Shown here: one piece after another, positions 25,810 to 33,753 of the stretch
Layout: every line of letters begins with the position of its first letter
How positions within the stretch are numbered: position 1 is the first letter of the stretch
Virus record (IMG/VR): IMGVR_UViG_3300035698_024626
Coordinates: 1 to 64,000 of that record
Length of the DNA: 64,000 bases
Source of the DNA: a virus
Strand: one strand, 5' to 3'
Translations under genes and position numbers: made by a program
The notes under the pieces: model-generated
The model's database searches: none
What the model saw: the letters and a program-made list of their open reading frames with translations, nothing else
Told to the model about the DNA's origin: nothing

Positions 25810-25989
25810 CTAGTGAACCAACTTCACGTCGCTCTTACGGTACGTCTCAGGACGATCCGTAGTTGGACGCCCGCGCCCAAAATTAAGATCGACAAAACAG
25901 TCCGTTACCGCCTTGATCGTTCCAGTCTTTCCAATTATCTTCGGGCACTTATTACACTGAACCACCTCTACAACATCACCAATCTCCAT
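25810..25989 (-). CDS. Small KOW/SH3-like protein (59 aa)
   Basis: MEIGDVVEVVQCNKC, then IIGKTGTIKAVTDCFVDLNF and a C-terminal YRKSDVKLVH; the 'GD.V.V......G..G.I..' pattern suggests a small SH3-like barrel. ATG preceded by AGGAGAAGAAA. Ends at a terminator. Confidence 0.6.
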   Translation of the reverse strand: MEIGDVVEVVQCNKCPKIIGKTGTIKAVTDCFVDLNFGRGRPTTDRPETYRKSDVKLVH

Positions 25990-26060
25990 TTTCTTCTCCT
26001 TTACACCTTAAAACCCTGAACACGAAAACACAAAAACACAAAAACACCAACCGAATATCA

Positions 26061-26582
26061 TTAGGCTATATGTCTCCACCACTTGCCACGAGCTATATCC
26101 CCAATAGTGGTGTGACTCACATCAAATAATCCGGCAATACAACGATGCGTAAAACCATCAGCCAGTAATCGTTTAATATTACGGACCTGAGCCTCGAACA
26201 AAATAGAAGTTCCAATTTTAGAACCATAAGCTTTTGTCCCATGATCAATCTTATCTTTTTCATTTTCAACATAAGAGCCCCATCTTAAATTACTAAGATA
26301 ATTATTTGATCTATTACCGTCTAAATGGCGAGTAATTTGACCGGATGGACACAACCCGACAAATGATTCAAGGACCAATCTATGGATTAACTTAGTAGAT
26401 ACAAAACTATTCCTACCATTTCTTAAACCAACTCGCAAATATCCGTCTCGATCAACAGAAGGCTTTAAGATTCTACCAACCCGAGCCCCATGCCCACGAG
26501 CTATCCTCTTAACTCGACCATAATCAGATACTTGATAAATGCCTGGATGACTTACGATATCTTTCCAAGTTTCATCGGTCAT
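26061..26582 (-). CDS. NUMOD4/HNH homing endonuclease (173 aa)
   Basis: NUMOD4 start WKDIVSHPGIYQVSDYGRVK, then LIHRLVLESFVG and RHLDGNRSNNYLSNLRWG, the HNH_3 core. A C-terminal HTH (LADGFTHRCIAGLFDVSHTT) gives DNA specificity. Typical group-I-type or free-standing phage homing endonuclease. Confidence 0.9.
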   Translation of the reverse strand: MTDETWKDIVSHPGIYQVSDYGRVKRIARGHGARVGRILKPSVDRDGYLRVGLRNGRNSFVSTKLIHRLVLESFVGLCPSGQITRHLDGNRSNNYLSNLRWGSYVENEKDKIDHGTKAYGSKIGTSILFEAQVRNIKRLLADGFTHRCIAGLFDVSHTTIGDIARGKWWRHIA

Positions 26583-26585
26583 TAT

Positions 26586-26822
26586 TCACCAGCCCTTAAG
26601 TGATTTAATAGCCCTAGCTATTGAAATAATCTGATCAGCCGCTATTCCTCGTTGAGCCTTACACACACCATAGCCAACTCTGTGTCCACCCCTCTTTATC
26701 GGTATGGAGGCTCTCATCTTGGCCTTCAATACTGCTACAGCATCATCGAGTTGGACCAACAATGCAGTATCGACATTAGCAAGATAATCCTCTTCAACAT
26801 AAATGTTGGCTTTCTGTGCCAT
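26586..26822 (-). CDS. Hypothetical protein (78 aa)
   Basis: Start GAGGTAGAATA overlapping the upstream stop. Helical N-terminus (YLANVDTALLVQLDDAVAVL). Function unknown. Confidence 0.55.
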   Translation of the reverse strand: MAQKANIYVEEDYLANVDTALLVQLDDAVAVLKAKMRASIPIKRGGHRVGYGVCKAQRGIAADQIISIARAIKSLKGW

Positions 26823-27076
26823 TATTCTACCTCAACATTGCCATATCTCTTCTCCCTTCGCTGCCGAGCTAGACACAATAGGGATTCAGCCTGCCATACA
26901 GAGAATTCACGGTTACAGGTATCGCATTGCATCATCCGATCGTCTCCCGATAAAATCATGGGCTTTAGCTGATCAATATCGTGATCACGATTCTTGCAAA
27001 TCGGACATAGTTCGAAAGCTAACATCACAGGATTATACGTCTGGGGAGAGTATTTGTTTAATCTTTTTTCTGACAT
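26822..27076 (-). CDS. Zinc-ribbon protein (84 aa)
   Basis: CPICKNRDHD and CDTCNREFSVW form a CxxC...CxxC ribbon with a C-terminal Arg-rich helix. Likely nucleic-acid or protein binding; role unknown. Confidence 0.6.
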   Translation of the reverse strand: MSEKRLNKYSPQTYNPVMLAFELCPICKNRDHDIDQLKPMILSGDDRMMQCDTCNREFSVWQAESLLCLARQRREKRYGNVEVE

Positions 27077-27091
27077 GCAAAAAGCTTCTCT

Positions 27092-27364
27092 TTATCGGTC
27101 TAAAATGGACCATAGACTTTCGGCGACCTCAGCCAATCTTTCTCTGCTGGGAAATGATACTGAAGTTCCGCTTATACCGATGAGGGGGCAAGAACCAGCC
27201 AATTCCATAGACGATGAATCGCGATTGGAAATTTCAACCACCGCCATAGCCACCAAAGGATCGAGATAGATTTCAACAATCCATCCACAACGAGGACACG
27301 CATTCGTCTCTGCCTGACTAAGCTCCCATTCCTCACTACAATGAAAACACTTGACTTTGATCAT
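27092..27364 (-). CDS. Zinc-binding protein (90 aa)
   Basis: N-terminal KCFHCSEEW with CPRCGW, a rubredoxin-like CxxC...CxxC pair. ATG overlaps the preceding stop (ATGA). Function unknown. Confidence 0.55.
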   Translation of the reverse strand: MIKVKCFHCSEEWELSQAETNACPRCGWIVEIYLDPLVAMAVVEISNRDSSSMELAGSCPLIGISGTSVSFPSRERLAEVAESLWSILDR

Positions 27365-27567
27365 ATCGATTCCTTCAAAGCTTTTTCTAGTTGCGACTGC
27401 AAAATACGGGCCAACCTATTATCCAATATAATGGTATTAGTCTGTGTAAAAGTTGATTCATCAAGCTCAATACTCTCGGTAAAAATCAACCGAACACCCA
27501 TAGAACATCCCACCAGTGGTTTTATCTTTTCAACTTCTGTAACTTCTGCTTGGAAAACAACATTCAT
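27361..27567 (-). CDS. Hypothetical protein (68 aa)
   Basis: Start with AGAGGGATGATATA. Beta-rich first half then a basic C-terminal helix. No family recognised. Confidence 0.5.
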   Translation of the reverse strand: MNVVFQAEVTEVEKIKPLVGCSMGVRLIFTESIELDESTFTQTNTIILDNRLARILQSQLEKALKESI

Positions 27568-27583
27568 TATATCATCCCTCTAA

Positions 27584-27781
27584 CTAAATTGAGCCCCACG
27601 CTAGCATTTCTTCTCCTTGAGGTATGGGATCGAAAATCTTAGACCCATAATTTCCCGTAGATCGAAAGATTAACCCGCCATAAACCGGCGAGATAGACAG
27701 TGGATTATTTTCTGATATGTCCACATCTCCCTCAACTCGCTTACCACAACAAATACAACTTCTTCTATCGTACTCACTCAT
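27584..27781 (-). CDS. Zinc-binding hypothetical protein (65 aa)
   Basis: Begins MSEYDRRSCICCGKRVEGDV with a CxCC cysteine cluster. Its ATG overlaps the stop of the 3' fragment of the split gene (AGTAATGAGTGAG), which supports that fragment being a former coding end. Confidence 0.5.
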   Translation of the reverse strand: MSEYDRRSCICCGKRVEGDVDISENNPLSISPVYGGLIFRSTGNYGSKIFDPIPQGEEMLAWGSI

Positions 27782-27885
27782 TACTCACTTCCTTCTGTAA
27801 GTTGTGAATTCCTTTTACAATTTCGCCACTGCAATTACAACGCCCAGAGAGTGACTTTCGGCAGGGCGAGCCCTGCCGCTTCATA

Positions 27886-29115
27886 TTAGTTCAAACTACA
27901 CGGATGTAATTCAAGACCTAATACTTCTTTTTCCTGCTTCTTAGACTGGCACTGAACCGAAGTTCTGCAACCTCCAATCTCCACAGGCGTTTTGCAAAGC
28001 AAACGAGCTTCGCTAAATTTCTGAGTGTCCCTCAGTATTTTTGTTCCTACATTTCTTATATTTACAGCAGCGTTCAAATCTCTATCCATCACTTCACCAC
28101 AATCCAAGCACTTGAACTCTCTATCTTTCAGTGTTAAGTTTTTGTTAATCCATCCACAACCACTACAAGTCTTAGATGATGGTTCAAATCTATCAATCTC
28201 AACAAGTGGTTTACCACTCCATTCTGACTTGTATCGTAGTTGTCTCTTGAACTCAAACCAACCACAATCTGAAACTGCCTTTGATAGACAATGGTTAGAC
28301 ATAATGCCCTTAATGTTCAAATCTTCCATAGCAAATCCTTCATACTTGGCTATTATATGAGCAGTTGCTTTGTGTTGAAAATCTCGTCTGACATTTCTAA
28401 CCTTTCGATGTAGTCTCTGAACTTTGTTACGCTGTTTACTTCTATTGTTACTCTCTTTCTGCTTTCTTGATAATCTTCTCTGTGCTTTCGAGAGTTGTTG
28501 TCCATACTTATTGAGTGTTTTAGGATTTTCTATGACACTCCCATCGCTCATAGTGGCATATGTCTTAATCCCTACATCAATGCCAACCAGTAAGTCTTGC
28601 TTACAAATTGGTTCTTTGACTTTGAGTTCCACATTTACGGCACAATGCCATTGCTCACCATCTTGAGAAATAGTAAGATGTTTTACTTTTCCTTTGATTG
28701 GTCTGTGCTTAACCCACTGAATTTCTCCAATCTTAGGAATGAAAACAAAATGCTTTCCTATTCTAAACTTCTGAGGCACAGCGAAACTGTCGTTTTGCTT
28801 GCCTTTCTTCTTAAACACAGGAAACCGCTTGGTCTTACTGAAACAGTCTTTGAGTGCTCTATCTAATTGACGGGCTACCTGCTGAAGTGATTGACTAAAA
28901 CTCAGTTGAAGAAAATCGTGTTCCTTCTTGAATTGTGGAAGTGAAGTAACCATATCGTGAACAAATACGAACTTCTTTTCGTTTTCGTATTTGTCTTGAT
29001 TTTGTTTAAGAAGAGCATTCCACAAGAAACGAGTATTACCACCGTGCTGTCGTAAGGCAGCAGATTGTTCCTTAGTGGGATAAAGTCTAAACTTGTATGC
29101 TCTTCTAATCTTCAC
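27886..29115 (-). CDS. tnpB: TnpB RNA-guided nuclease (409 aa)
   Basis: Starts with GTG (RRAYKFRLYPTKEQSAALRQ). RuvC-I LVGIDVGIKTYATMSDG, RuvC-II FAMEDLNIKGI, zinc finger CSGCG / CLDCG and RuvC-III VMDRDLNAAVNI are all present, so it looks intact. It differs clearly from the TnpB at 16210, so the two elements arrived separately. The guide is expected to be copied from the flank left of the 27859-27878 hairpin. Confidence 0.95.
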   Translation of the reverse strand: MKIRRAYKFRLYPTKEQSAALRQHGGNTRFLWNALLKQNQDKYENEKKFVFVHDMVTSLPQFKKEHDFLQLSFSQSLQQVARQLDRALKDCFSKTKRFPVFKKKGKQNDSFAVPQKFRIGKHFVFIPKIGEIQWVKHRPIKGKVKHLTISQDGEQWHCAVNVELKVKEPICKQDLLVGIDVGIKTYATMSDGSVIENPKTLNKYGQQLSKAQRRLSRKQKESNNRSKQRNKVQRLHRKVRNVRRDFQHKATAHIIAKYEGFAMEDLNIKGIMSNHCLSKAVSDCGWFEFKRQLRYKSEWSGKPLVEIDRFEPSSKTCSGCGWINKNLTLKDREFKCLDCGEVMDRDLNAAVNIRNVGTKILRDTQKFSEARLLCKTPVEIGGCRTSVQCQSKKQEKEVLGLELHPCSLN

Positions 29116-29187
29116 TACCGTCTTTCTCTTTTTGGTCTGCTATGTATTTCTTTACTGTTTCAGCACTGACCACTCCAATAGTAGAGA
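29105..29187 (-). pseudogene. 3' remnant of tnpA
   Basis: Minus frame ending TAG at 29105: VISTIGVVSAETVKKYIADQ then KEKDGSED. This is the TnpA C-terminus (compare SATIQKYIENQ in the first element). It is joined directly to the host gene fragment at 29188 and overlaps the tnpB start. The catalytic part and left end are gone. Confidence 0.75.
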
Positions 29188-29298
29188 TAACCATTTATAA
29201 TTACGAGATTTGTTCTTCCCATTCTGGTTTACAACAGTAAGTCTACCGAATTTTTGCCCTACTAGGTCGATCATTAAATCATCGCCACAGTAATATTA

Positions 29299-29742
29299 TT
29301 ATTGTTTTTCTCTTTTGTTTTCATTAATCATCTTCTTTCTCGCCTCCAAGGACAATCGTTTCAAATTTAACCACGAACGATCACTACTACCACTCCCCCA
29401 ACAACCATCACAGACATCGTTAGTGATCATTTGCCCACCAAAACCGCCACGCCAACCCGACGTACTGCCATAAGCCCGTACACCAGCACCACCACATTTT
29501 TTACAAGGATTCTCTATCCCTCGCCAATCAAGACAATATTGATTTACTCTTTGTTGAAATTCTCCTAATTGACAAAGCGAGTATTGATCTCGAAGAGATT
29601 GTGCCTGTTCGTCATGCCAGTCGGCGGCTGCTTTGCAAGCACGTTGCACCATAGCCCGCTGCTCTTTGGTTGGAACAGTTTCTATCCCGTGTAGGAGTTG
29701 CGCGAGCAACTCTTGTAATGGATGATGTGATTTGACGTTCAC
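29299..29742 (-). CDS. Zinc-binding hypothetical protein (147 aa)
   Basis: GTG start overlapping the upstream stop. Helical N-terminal half; then CKKCGGAGVRAYG and CDGCWGSGSS, DnaJ-like CxxCxGxG units. Function unknown. Confidence 0.6.
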   Translation of the reverse strand: MNVKSHHPLQELLAQLLHGIETVPTKEQRAMVQRACKAAADWHDEQAQSLRDQYSLCQLGEFQQRVNQYCLDWRGIENPCKKCGGAGVRAYGSTSGWRGGFGGQMITNDVCDGCWGSGSSDRSWLNLKRLSLEARKKMINENKREKQ

Positions 29743-29963
29743 TTTTTAATCCTTTCCAAAAGACGATTCCACCAATACATACACTTAGCCATCAAACAAT
29801 AATATCGCCGTATACACCAAACTCCATCACGATAAAATAAACAATCGGGACTATTTTCAATCCCAGACAAACAGTTGCGGTCTTTACCCCGGTATACTGC
29901 TACACACCCGATTCGTTCGTCATAATGAATAACCTTTACTATTTCTTTTGGAGTCTTATTCAT
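29739..29963 (-). CDS. Hypothetical protein (74 aa)
   Basis: Start with GGGAGAAAGAAA, overlapping the stop of the 56-aa gene. Contains YDERIGCVAVYRGKDRNCLS and a basic C-terminus. Function unknown. Confidence 0.5.
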   Translation of the reverse strand: MNKTPKEIVKVIHYDERIGCVAVYRGKDRNCLSGIENSPDCLFYRDGVWCIRRYYCLMAKCMYWWNRLLERIKK

Positions 29964-30126
29964 TTTCTTTCTCCCAGAACAACTCTTCCATCACCTGCTG
30001 AATAACCATCAATTTCCATTCCAGAGATAGGCCCGACAACAAAGTGAGTACCTCATCGCATTTTCCGTCTTGCCAATTAATCTGATTATACGAATTCTGA
30101 TACGTCACTTCTGGTACCCTTTCCAT
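29956..30126 (-). CDS. Small hypothetical protein (56 aa)
   Basis: MERVPEVTYQNSYNQINWQD then a helical, acidic C-terminus (MVIQQVMEELFWEKENE). Overlaps genes on both sides, as expected for a coupled operon. Confidence 0.55.
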   Translation of the reverse strand: MERVPEVTYQNSYNQINWQDGKCDEVLTLLSGLSLEWKLMVIQQVMEELFWEKENE

Positions 30127-30347
30127 TCGTCAATCAATTTTATAATTTTACTCATGACGCATCGTGAATTATCAGCATCCCCAGCCATAAAACTCAATTC
30201 ATTGGAACAACGATCGCATAGATGGAAATTTATACCAAATTCAACAGGGCCGATGCGGTATTCCCATGTTGCGTCTTTGGTACAACATGATTTGCACATA
30301 GGTACGGGTGTGGTTTTATCTATGATATTTATTCTAATGTTATCCAT
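30105..30347 (-). CDS. Zinc-binding hypothetical protein (80 aa)
   Basis: MCKSCCTKDATWEYRIG and FHLCDRCSNELSFM form a CxxC...CxxC site. ATG overlaps the end of the glycoside-hydrolase-like gene. Function unknown. Confidence 0.55.
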   Translation of the reverse strand: MDNIRINIIDKTTPVPMCKSCCTKDATWEYRIGPVEFGINFHLCDRCSNELSFMAGDADNSRCVMSKIIKLIDEWKGYQK

Positions 30348-31278
30348 TGGCCTTCATCCTTTTAACTGCTATTTTAAGGGTCGGTATGTTCCGTGGCGTT
30401 ATATCGTGTGGGTAAATCTCGATGAATGACGCCTCGGCAACCAGACCCTTTTGCAAACCTTCGCGTAACGAACCCCCAAAGCGGTGCGATTTCGCACCGC
30501 AAAGCATCTGAAACCCAACCGGATGTGGATATTGCTCGATTACCCTATACGGTACGAAAGTATCTAAGGGAATCTTAGCAGATAGCCAGTTCCCTTGAAT
30601 CCCCACTTTGTGTGTCTTGCAATATTTTACCACGTTGTAAATTACTTGTTCGGGAGTCCCAAAATTAACCGGCCTTGAAATTGCAACAGAAAGATGCTGT
30701 CTGGGAAATGCCTCGCGGAATATATCGATACATTGTTTCCATGCCCGAATTAGTGCAGTTTCGGTATAACTTCCCGAACAATACCAAGCAAATGAGTCTT
30801 TCTTCCCAGGTAAATGCATTTCGCCACCGGCCCCCGCCCCGGTAATCGCAACAATCCGCAGACATTTGTGACCTGCGTATCTTTTCCCTAATGCTCGAAC
30901 AAAACGACCCCACTCTGCAAGATATCCGGAATCCCAAGGAATTGGAATATGAACGCGATCATCACCAACTTCGATATTGTTGGCGAGAGCATATATCCAA
31001 TCAGGCGAATAAACCCCAGCCAATACCCGAAGCATAACTTTCCCGTCAGCCGCCGCCATTAGATCGTCAAGTTTTTCCCAACGAAAATCCCCACGATATG
31101 GCTCAAGGTCCGACCATCGAAGCCTTATGCTCAACCCATCGACACCGTTGTTTCCGTAGAGAATCTTCCTACTCCACGCAGCAGAGTGTCTTTCTGCGCC
31201 GAGAGAATAAATTCCGGCAAAACTCTCTAAACTTTCCAAGCCCATTAACCGTTGCCAAAATTTCGCCCACCATGTCAT
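30340..31278 (-). CDS. Glycoside hydrolase-like TIM-barrel protein (312 aa)
   Basis: GVDGLSIRLRWSDLEPYRGD then FRWEKLDDLMAAADGKVMLR matches the beta-strand/helix pattern of GH-A clan enzymes (GH42/GH5-like); a candidate acid is in ITGAGAGGEMHLP and a second Glu near the C-terminal EASFIEIYPHD. It may digest capsule or host polysaccharide, but no signal peptide or tail domain is visible. ATG at 31278 has GGAG. Confidence 0.55.
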   Translation of the reverse strand: MTWWAKFWQRLMGLESLESFAGIYSLGAERHSAAWSRKILYGNNGVDGLSIRLRWSDLEPYRGDFRWEKLDDLMAAADGKVMLRVLAGVYSPDWIYALANNIEVGDDRVHIPIPWDSGYLAEWGRFVRALGKRYAGHKCLRIVAITGAGAGGEMHLPGKKDSFAWYCSGSYTETALIRAWKQCIDIFREAFPRQHLSVAISRPVNFGTPEQVIYNVVKYCKTHKVGIQGNWLSAKIPLDTFVPYRVIEQYPHPVGFQMLCGAKSHRFGGSLREGLQKGLVAEASFIEIYPHDITPRNIPTLKIAVKRMKANG

Positions 31279-31361
31279 CACACATCTCCATCTTCATTTG
31301 GAACTATCCATGAAAAAATTGCAATTACTACACAAATTATCACTAAATCTGTCAATATCAT
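31278..31361 (-). CDS. Tiny membrane peptide (27 aa)
   Basis: MILTDLVIICVVIAIFSWIV and an acidic tail: a single hydrophobic helix, overlapping the next start. Could be a small membrane effector; also could be non-coding. Confidence 0.4.
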   Translation of the reverse strand: MILTDLVIICVVIAIFSWIVPNEDGDV

Positions 31362-31367
31362 CGTATA

Positions 31368-31787
31368 CTAACTACCACCTTCTATCATCTCTTTATGTTT
31401 TGAACACCCTGGCCAATGATAACTCAATTTAGCTTCTGCCATATCCGTTAAAAACCATTGGCTCTTTTGTTCTGACCACAGCCAATCAATTGACCATGCC
31501 CCAGGAATCTCGGCACCTACTTTACTGCTAAGCTGAGATAGCAAACCAATTTCATCTTTATCCTCTATATTCATCGCGTCAAGACGTTTTCTCCAACCTC
31601 CAATCGAGACTCTTGCATCGTCGAATACACTTGGAGGCCAATATGGATGATGGCATACCACTTTGGCGTCTTGCACAAAATATCGACGTTCCTTCACGAT
31701 AGGCATATTGCCACGAAATGCTGTGAAAGCAGCTATGGTCGGTATCATTGCTCTAGCTATCCAACAATCAGTCGGAAAACCCAGCAT
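31368..31787 (-). CDS. C-terminal half of an ATP-grasp-like protein (139 aa)
   Basis: DCWIARAMIPTIAAFTAFRG then NMPIVKERRYFVQDAKVVCH and SIDWLWSEQKSQWFLTDMAE resemble the C-terminal half of phage ATP-grasp proteins, ending in a W-H-W-P-x-C-like motif. The nucleotide-binding N-terminal half is missing: an in-frame stop lies just upstream of the ATG and the next 135 bp lack coding signal. It is probably a truncated gene. Confidence 0.5.
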   Translation of the reverse strand: MLGFPTDCWIARAMIPTIAAFTAFRGNMPIVKERRYFVQDAKVVCHHPYWPPSVFDDARVSIGGWRKRLDAMNIEDKDEIGLLSQLSSKVGAEIPGAWSIDWLWSEQKSQWFLTDMAEAKLSYHWPGCSKHKEMIEGGS

Positions 31788-31922
31788 GTCAGCTCCGGTC
31801 TAGCAGTTTTTTTGTAAGGTCATATTTGTATCACTCACTTCTTCTTCCTCTCTTTAATAGGGCTAGGCCGTGCTCTTGGTTTTCTTCACTTTCCAATTCA
31901 TTTCATTTTCTCTTTTTGTAAA

Positions 31923-32162
31923 TTAGGGTAAATTACGACGGAAAATTTTCTGAAAAGCATCGCCGAGTCGTTGTTCTATTGCGTTCATCACATCACTAGC
32001 AACCTCGCCTTGTTTCTCAAACAACAGCGTTCCATCTAAAGTCCTAACATCTCCATTCCATTTATACGTACAAGTGGAGCGATGACACACACATGCCGTA
32101 ACTAATCCAAAATCCGCAACGTACATGCCTTCTTCTTCGTAAACCCATTTTCCTTTAGTCAT
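31923..32162 (-). CDS. Hypothetical protein (79 aa)
   Basis: Start AAAGGAACAAGCAAT; a -10-like box at 32198-32203 lies about 40 bp upstream, so it is the first gene of the leftward group that follows. Contains CVCHRSTCTYKWNGDVRTLD. Function unknown. Confidence 0.6.
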   Translation of the reverse strand: MTKGKWVYEEEGMYVADFGLVTACVCHRSTCTYKWNGDVRTLDGTLLFEKQGEVASDVMNAIEQRLGDAFQKIFRRNLP

Positions 32163-32197
32163 ATTGCTTGTTCCTTTTCTGCGGCTTCGATCACCTT

Positions 32198-32203
32198 ATT
32201 ATA
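32198..32203 (-). promoter_or_regulatory. -10-like box ACGTATAAT
   Basis: Minus strand TTTATACGTATAATAAGGTG, about 36 bp upstream of the ATG at 32162. Confidence 0.5.
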
Positions 32204-32291
32204 CGTATAAATCGGCCATTTGTTTTGTGGCCCTCCGATTTTTTTTGGGGGTGATAAAGTGGGTTCCACCTAAAGGTTATGGGACGTGTTT

Positions 32292-32918
32292 CTAATTTTC
32301 ATGGTTCAAGATTTTTTGTATGGTCGATCGACAAACACCATAATTGTGAGCCAATTCCCTTTGACTCAATTTTGAAGCTTTAATTGCGAGGATTTGATCT
32401 GATGTAAATTTTCGACTATATGCAGGTATTTTTTTTTCACATGGATTGGGCACATGACCCCACACTGTTTTACCTCGTAGCGCCAAAGAAATGTTCGGTT
32501 GCGATACACCGTATTTCTTTGCTAACTGAGCCTGATTCATCTGCCCAGTACGATATAATTCACGCATTTCAACTACGTAAACCTCAGTCAATTTGCTTCT
32601 GGGGTGTTTTGAGCCGCGTATACTGCCAAGCCTGATCGTATCATCAGCATTCTCTCTGGATGTACCATATCTTAAATTCTCTGGGCGCGCATTGTTTTTG
32701 TCACCATCAAGATGCCGGCATTGTAAGCCCTTGGGCCTGGGTCCATAGAATGCTAAACAGACGAGCTTATGAACATAATGTTTACTATTCTGACGAACCG
32801 ATACTCTGGGGTAACCTTCTTTATTGTAGTTCCATTTCAAGATATAGCCCCTTAGACCCCAAATGTTCCCATCGGAGTCTGCAAAATAGCCAGGATACTC
32901 AGGAATCGCTTTCTTCAT
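32292..32918 (-). CDS. NUMOD4/HNH homing endonuclease with two HTH units (208 aa)
   Basis: IPEYPGYFADSDGNIWGLRG is a NUMOD4-like start; HKLVCLAFYGPRPKGLQCRH then LDGDKNNARPENLRYGT is the HNH core. Two HTH units follow (MNQAQLAKKYGVSQPNISLA and LSQRELAHNYGVCRSTIQKI). The ATG lies only five bases from a CGTATAAT box and has no ribosome binding site, so it is probably a leaderless transcript. Confidence 0.88.
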   Translation of the reverse strand: MKKAIPEYPGYFADSDGNIWGLRGYILKWNYNKEGYPRVSVRQNSKHYVHKLVCLAFYGPRPKGLQCRHLDGDKNNARPENLRYGTSRENADDTIRLGSIRGSKHPRSKLTEVYVVEMRELYRTGQMNQAQLAKKYGVSQPNISLALRGKTVWGHVPNPCEKKIPAYSRKFTSDQILAIKASKLSQRELAHNYGVCRSTIQKILNHEN

Positions 32919-32923
32919 ATATA

Positions 32924-32929
32924 ATTATA
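32924..32929 (-). promoter_or_regulatory. -10-like box of leaderless HNH gene
   Basis: Minus strand GAACGTATAATTATATATG, the ATG being the HNH start. At normal -10 to start-site spacing, transcription begins at or next to the ATG. Confidence 0.55.
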
Positions 32930-33330
32930 CGTTCAAGTCGATCGTTTGTTTTGATTTTTTTTGGTCAGTTGTTGAAAACTACAAGGCGATTGATATGGTG
33001 GTCGGGAAAGTGTCACCCCCCTTTTTTTCTTCCTCCTTAGTCGGCGAAGTGCGAGAAAGAGTGTAAACGAAAAGTTGTAGGTCGTTTGAAAATGGAGCCT
33101 ACTATGTTTCGCACCCCTTACGTTATAGGACCATGTAATGTTATCGGAATCTATTTGTATTATACGCCGCCCCCTCCCACATCCAGGTTATCGGACTACC
33201 ATCCACCAAACCTACTTATAGGACTATCTTGCACAAGGTGAGTTATAGGACCATCGAGCATCCTGAGTTATCGGACTGTATCCTACCTTGCTGGACATTA
33301 TCGGACGAAAAATAAATCTTGGGATTCACC

Positions 33331-33359
33331 TTGACAATCGGCAACAGGGATCATATAAT
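33331..33359 (+). promoter_or_regulatory. Consensus sigma70 promoter P1
   Basis: TTGACA, exactly 17 bp, TATAAT: a perfect consensus. It follows the first tract of 9-mers (33123-33306) and drives the small genes starting at 33401. Confidence 0.85.
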
Positions 33360-33400
33360 ACATTGTAGAAACGAGGCTTTTATTATCGGAGGATAGAAAA

Positions 33401-33478
33401 ATGACTATGATACTGGGAAGCGCTGTTATGGTTGTTATCGGGGTTGTTTGGTTTAGGCACATAGCCAAAGACTTATAG
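33401..33478 (+). CDS. Tiny membrane protein (25 aa)
   Basis: MTMILGSAVMVVIGVVWFRH plus five residues, a single hydrophobic helix. The ATG has GGAGGATAGAAAA upstream and lies about 35 bp after P1. Its stop sits inside a TTATAGGAC copy. Perhaps an early host-takeover membrane peptide. Confidence 0.6.
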   Translation: MTMILGSAVMVVIGVVWFRHIAKDL

Positions 33479-33485
33479 GACGACA

Positions 33486-33596
33486 ATGATGAAGACTTTA
33501 TTCGGACTAACAGGAATGGGGTTGGTTATCGGAACCTTGACCGCGATGGGGTTATCAGACCTGTTCGGACGTATGTTATCGGCGATGAGCATCTAG
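33486..33596 (+). CDS. Tiny hydrophobic protein (36 aa)
   Basis: MMKTLFGLTGMGLVIGTLTA then MGLSDLFGRMLSAMSI. Variants of the repeat are used as codons (TTA TCA GAC, GTT ATC GGA). No strong ribosome binding site; possibly coupled to the preceding gene. Confidence 0.45.
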   Translation: MMKTLFGLTGMGLVIGTLTAMGLSDLFGRMLSAMSI

Positions 33597-33627
33597 AACC
33601 GAATAACAAAGAGAAAGGTAGGTTATT

Positions 33628-33753
33628 ATGAGACGCTTGCTATTGTTGGTATGCTTGGCTATAGGACCATGCTCTGTATGGGCCGATAACGAGGGAGTAG
33701 GGTTTATAAGCCCGATAGGAGGATATTATCAGGCGTGGAGAAGCAATGGGTAA
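33628..33753 (+). CDS. Small secreted protein (41 aa)
   Basis: MRRLLLLVCLAIGPCSVWAD is a signal peptide with an A-D-type cleavage site; the mature part is about 21 residues ending GGYYQAWRSNG. Start with AAAGGTAGGTTATT. The stop overlaps the next start. Confidence 0.6.
   Translation: MRRLLLLVCLAIGPCSVWADNEGVGFISPIGGYYQAWRSNG

Larger units (their letters stand above)
27843..29187 (-). mobile_element. Second TnpB-only IS605-family element
   Basis: Minus strand. From right to left: a tnpA stub, tnpB, and a right end with a perfect 9-bp hairpin CGGCAGGGC / GCCCTGCCG (27859-27878, loop TC) followed by AAAGTCACTC. Exact ends are uncertain within a few bases and were placed from where the host gene's reading frame resumes. 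No left end outside tnpA is visible, so transposition would need a TnpA in trans. Confidence 0.75.
27774..29274 (-). pseudogene. GQKFGRL-type (HNH/AP2-like) gene split by a TnpB element
   Basis: 5' fragment 29274-29188 (29 codons): MIDLVGQKFGRLTVVNQNGK and then NKSRNYKWL. 3' fragment 27839-27774: CNCSGEIVKGIHNLQKEVSNE and stop. In the intact relative at 61940 the order is ...LWLCLCDCGNEVIVEGR..., so KWL and CNCSGEIV are the two sides of a single site interrupted by the TnpB element. Little sequence follows the split, so the gene may already have been short. Confidence 0.7.

Noticed and set aside
32985-33030. A plus-strand terminator ending in CCCCCCTTTTTTT before the array.
   Set aside because: Only a weak four-base stem could be drawn; the T run alone is not enough.
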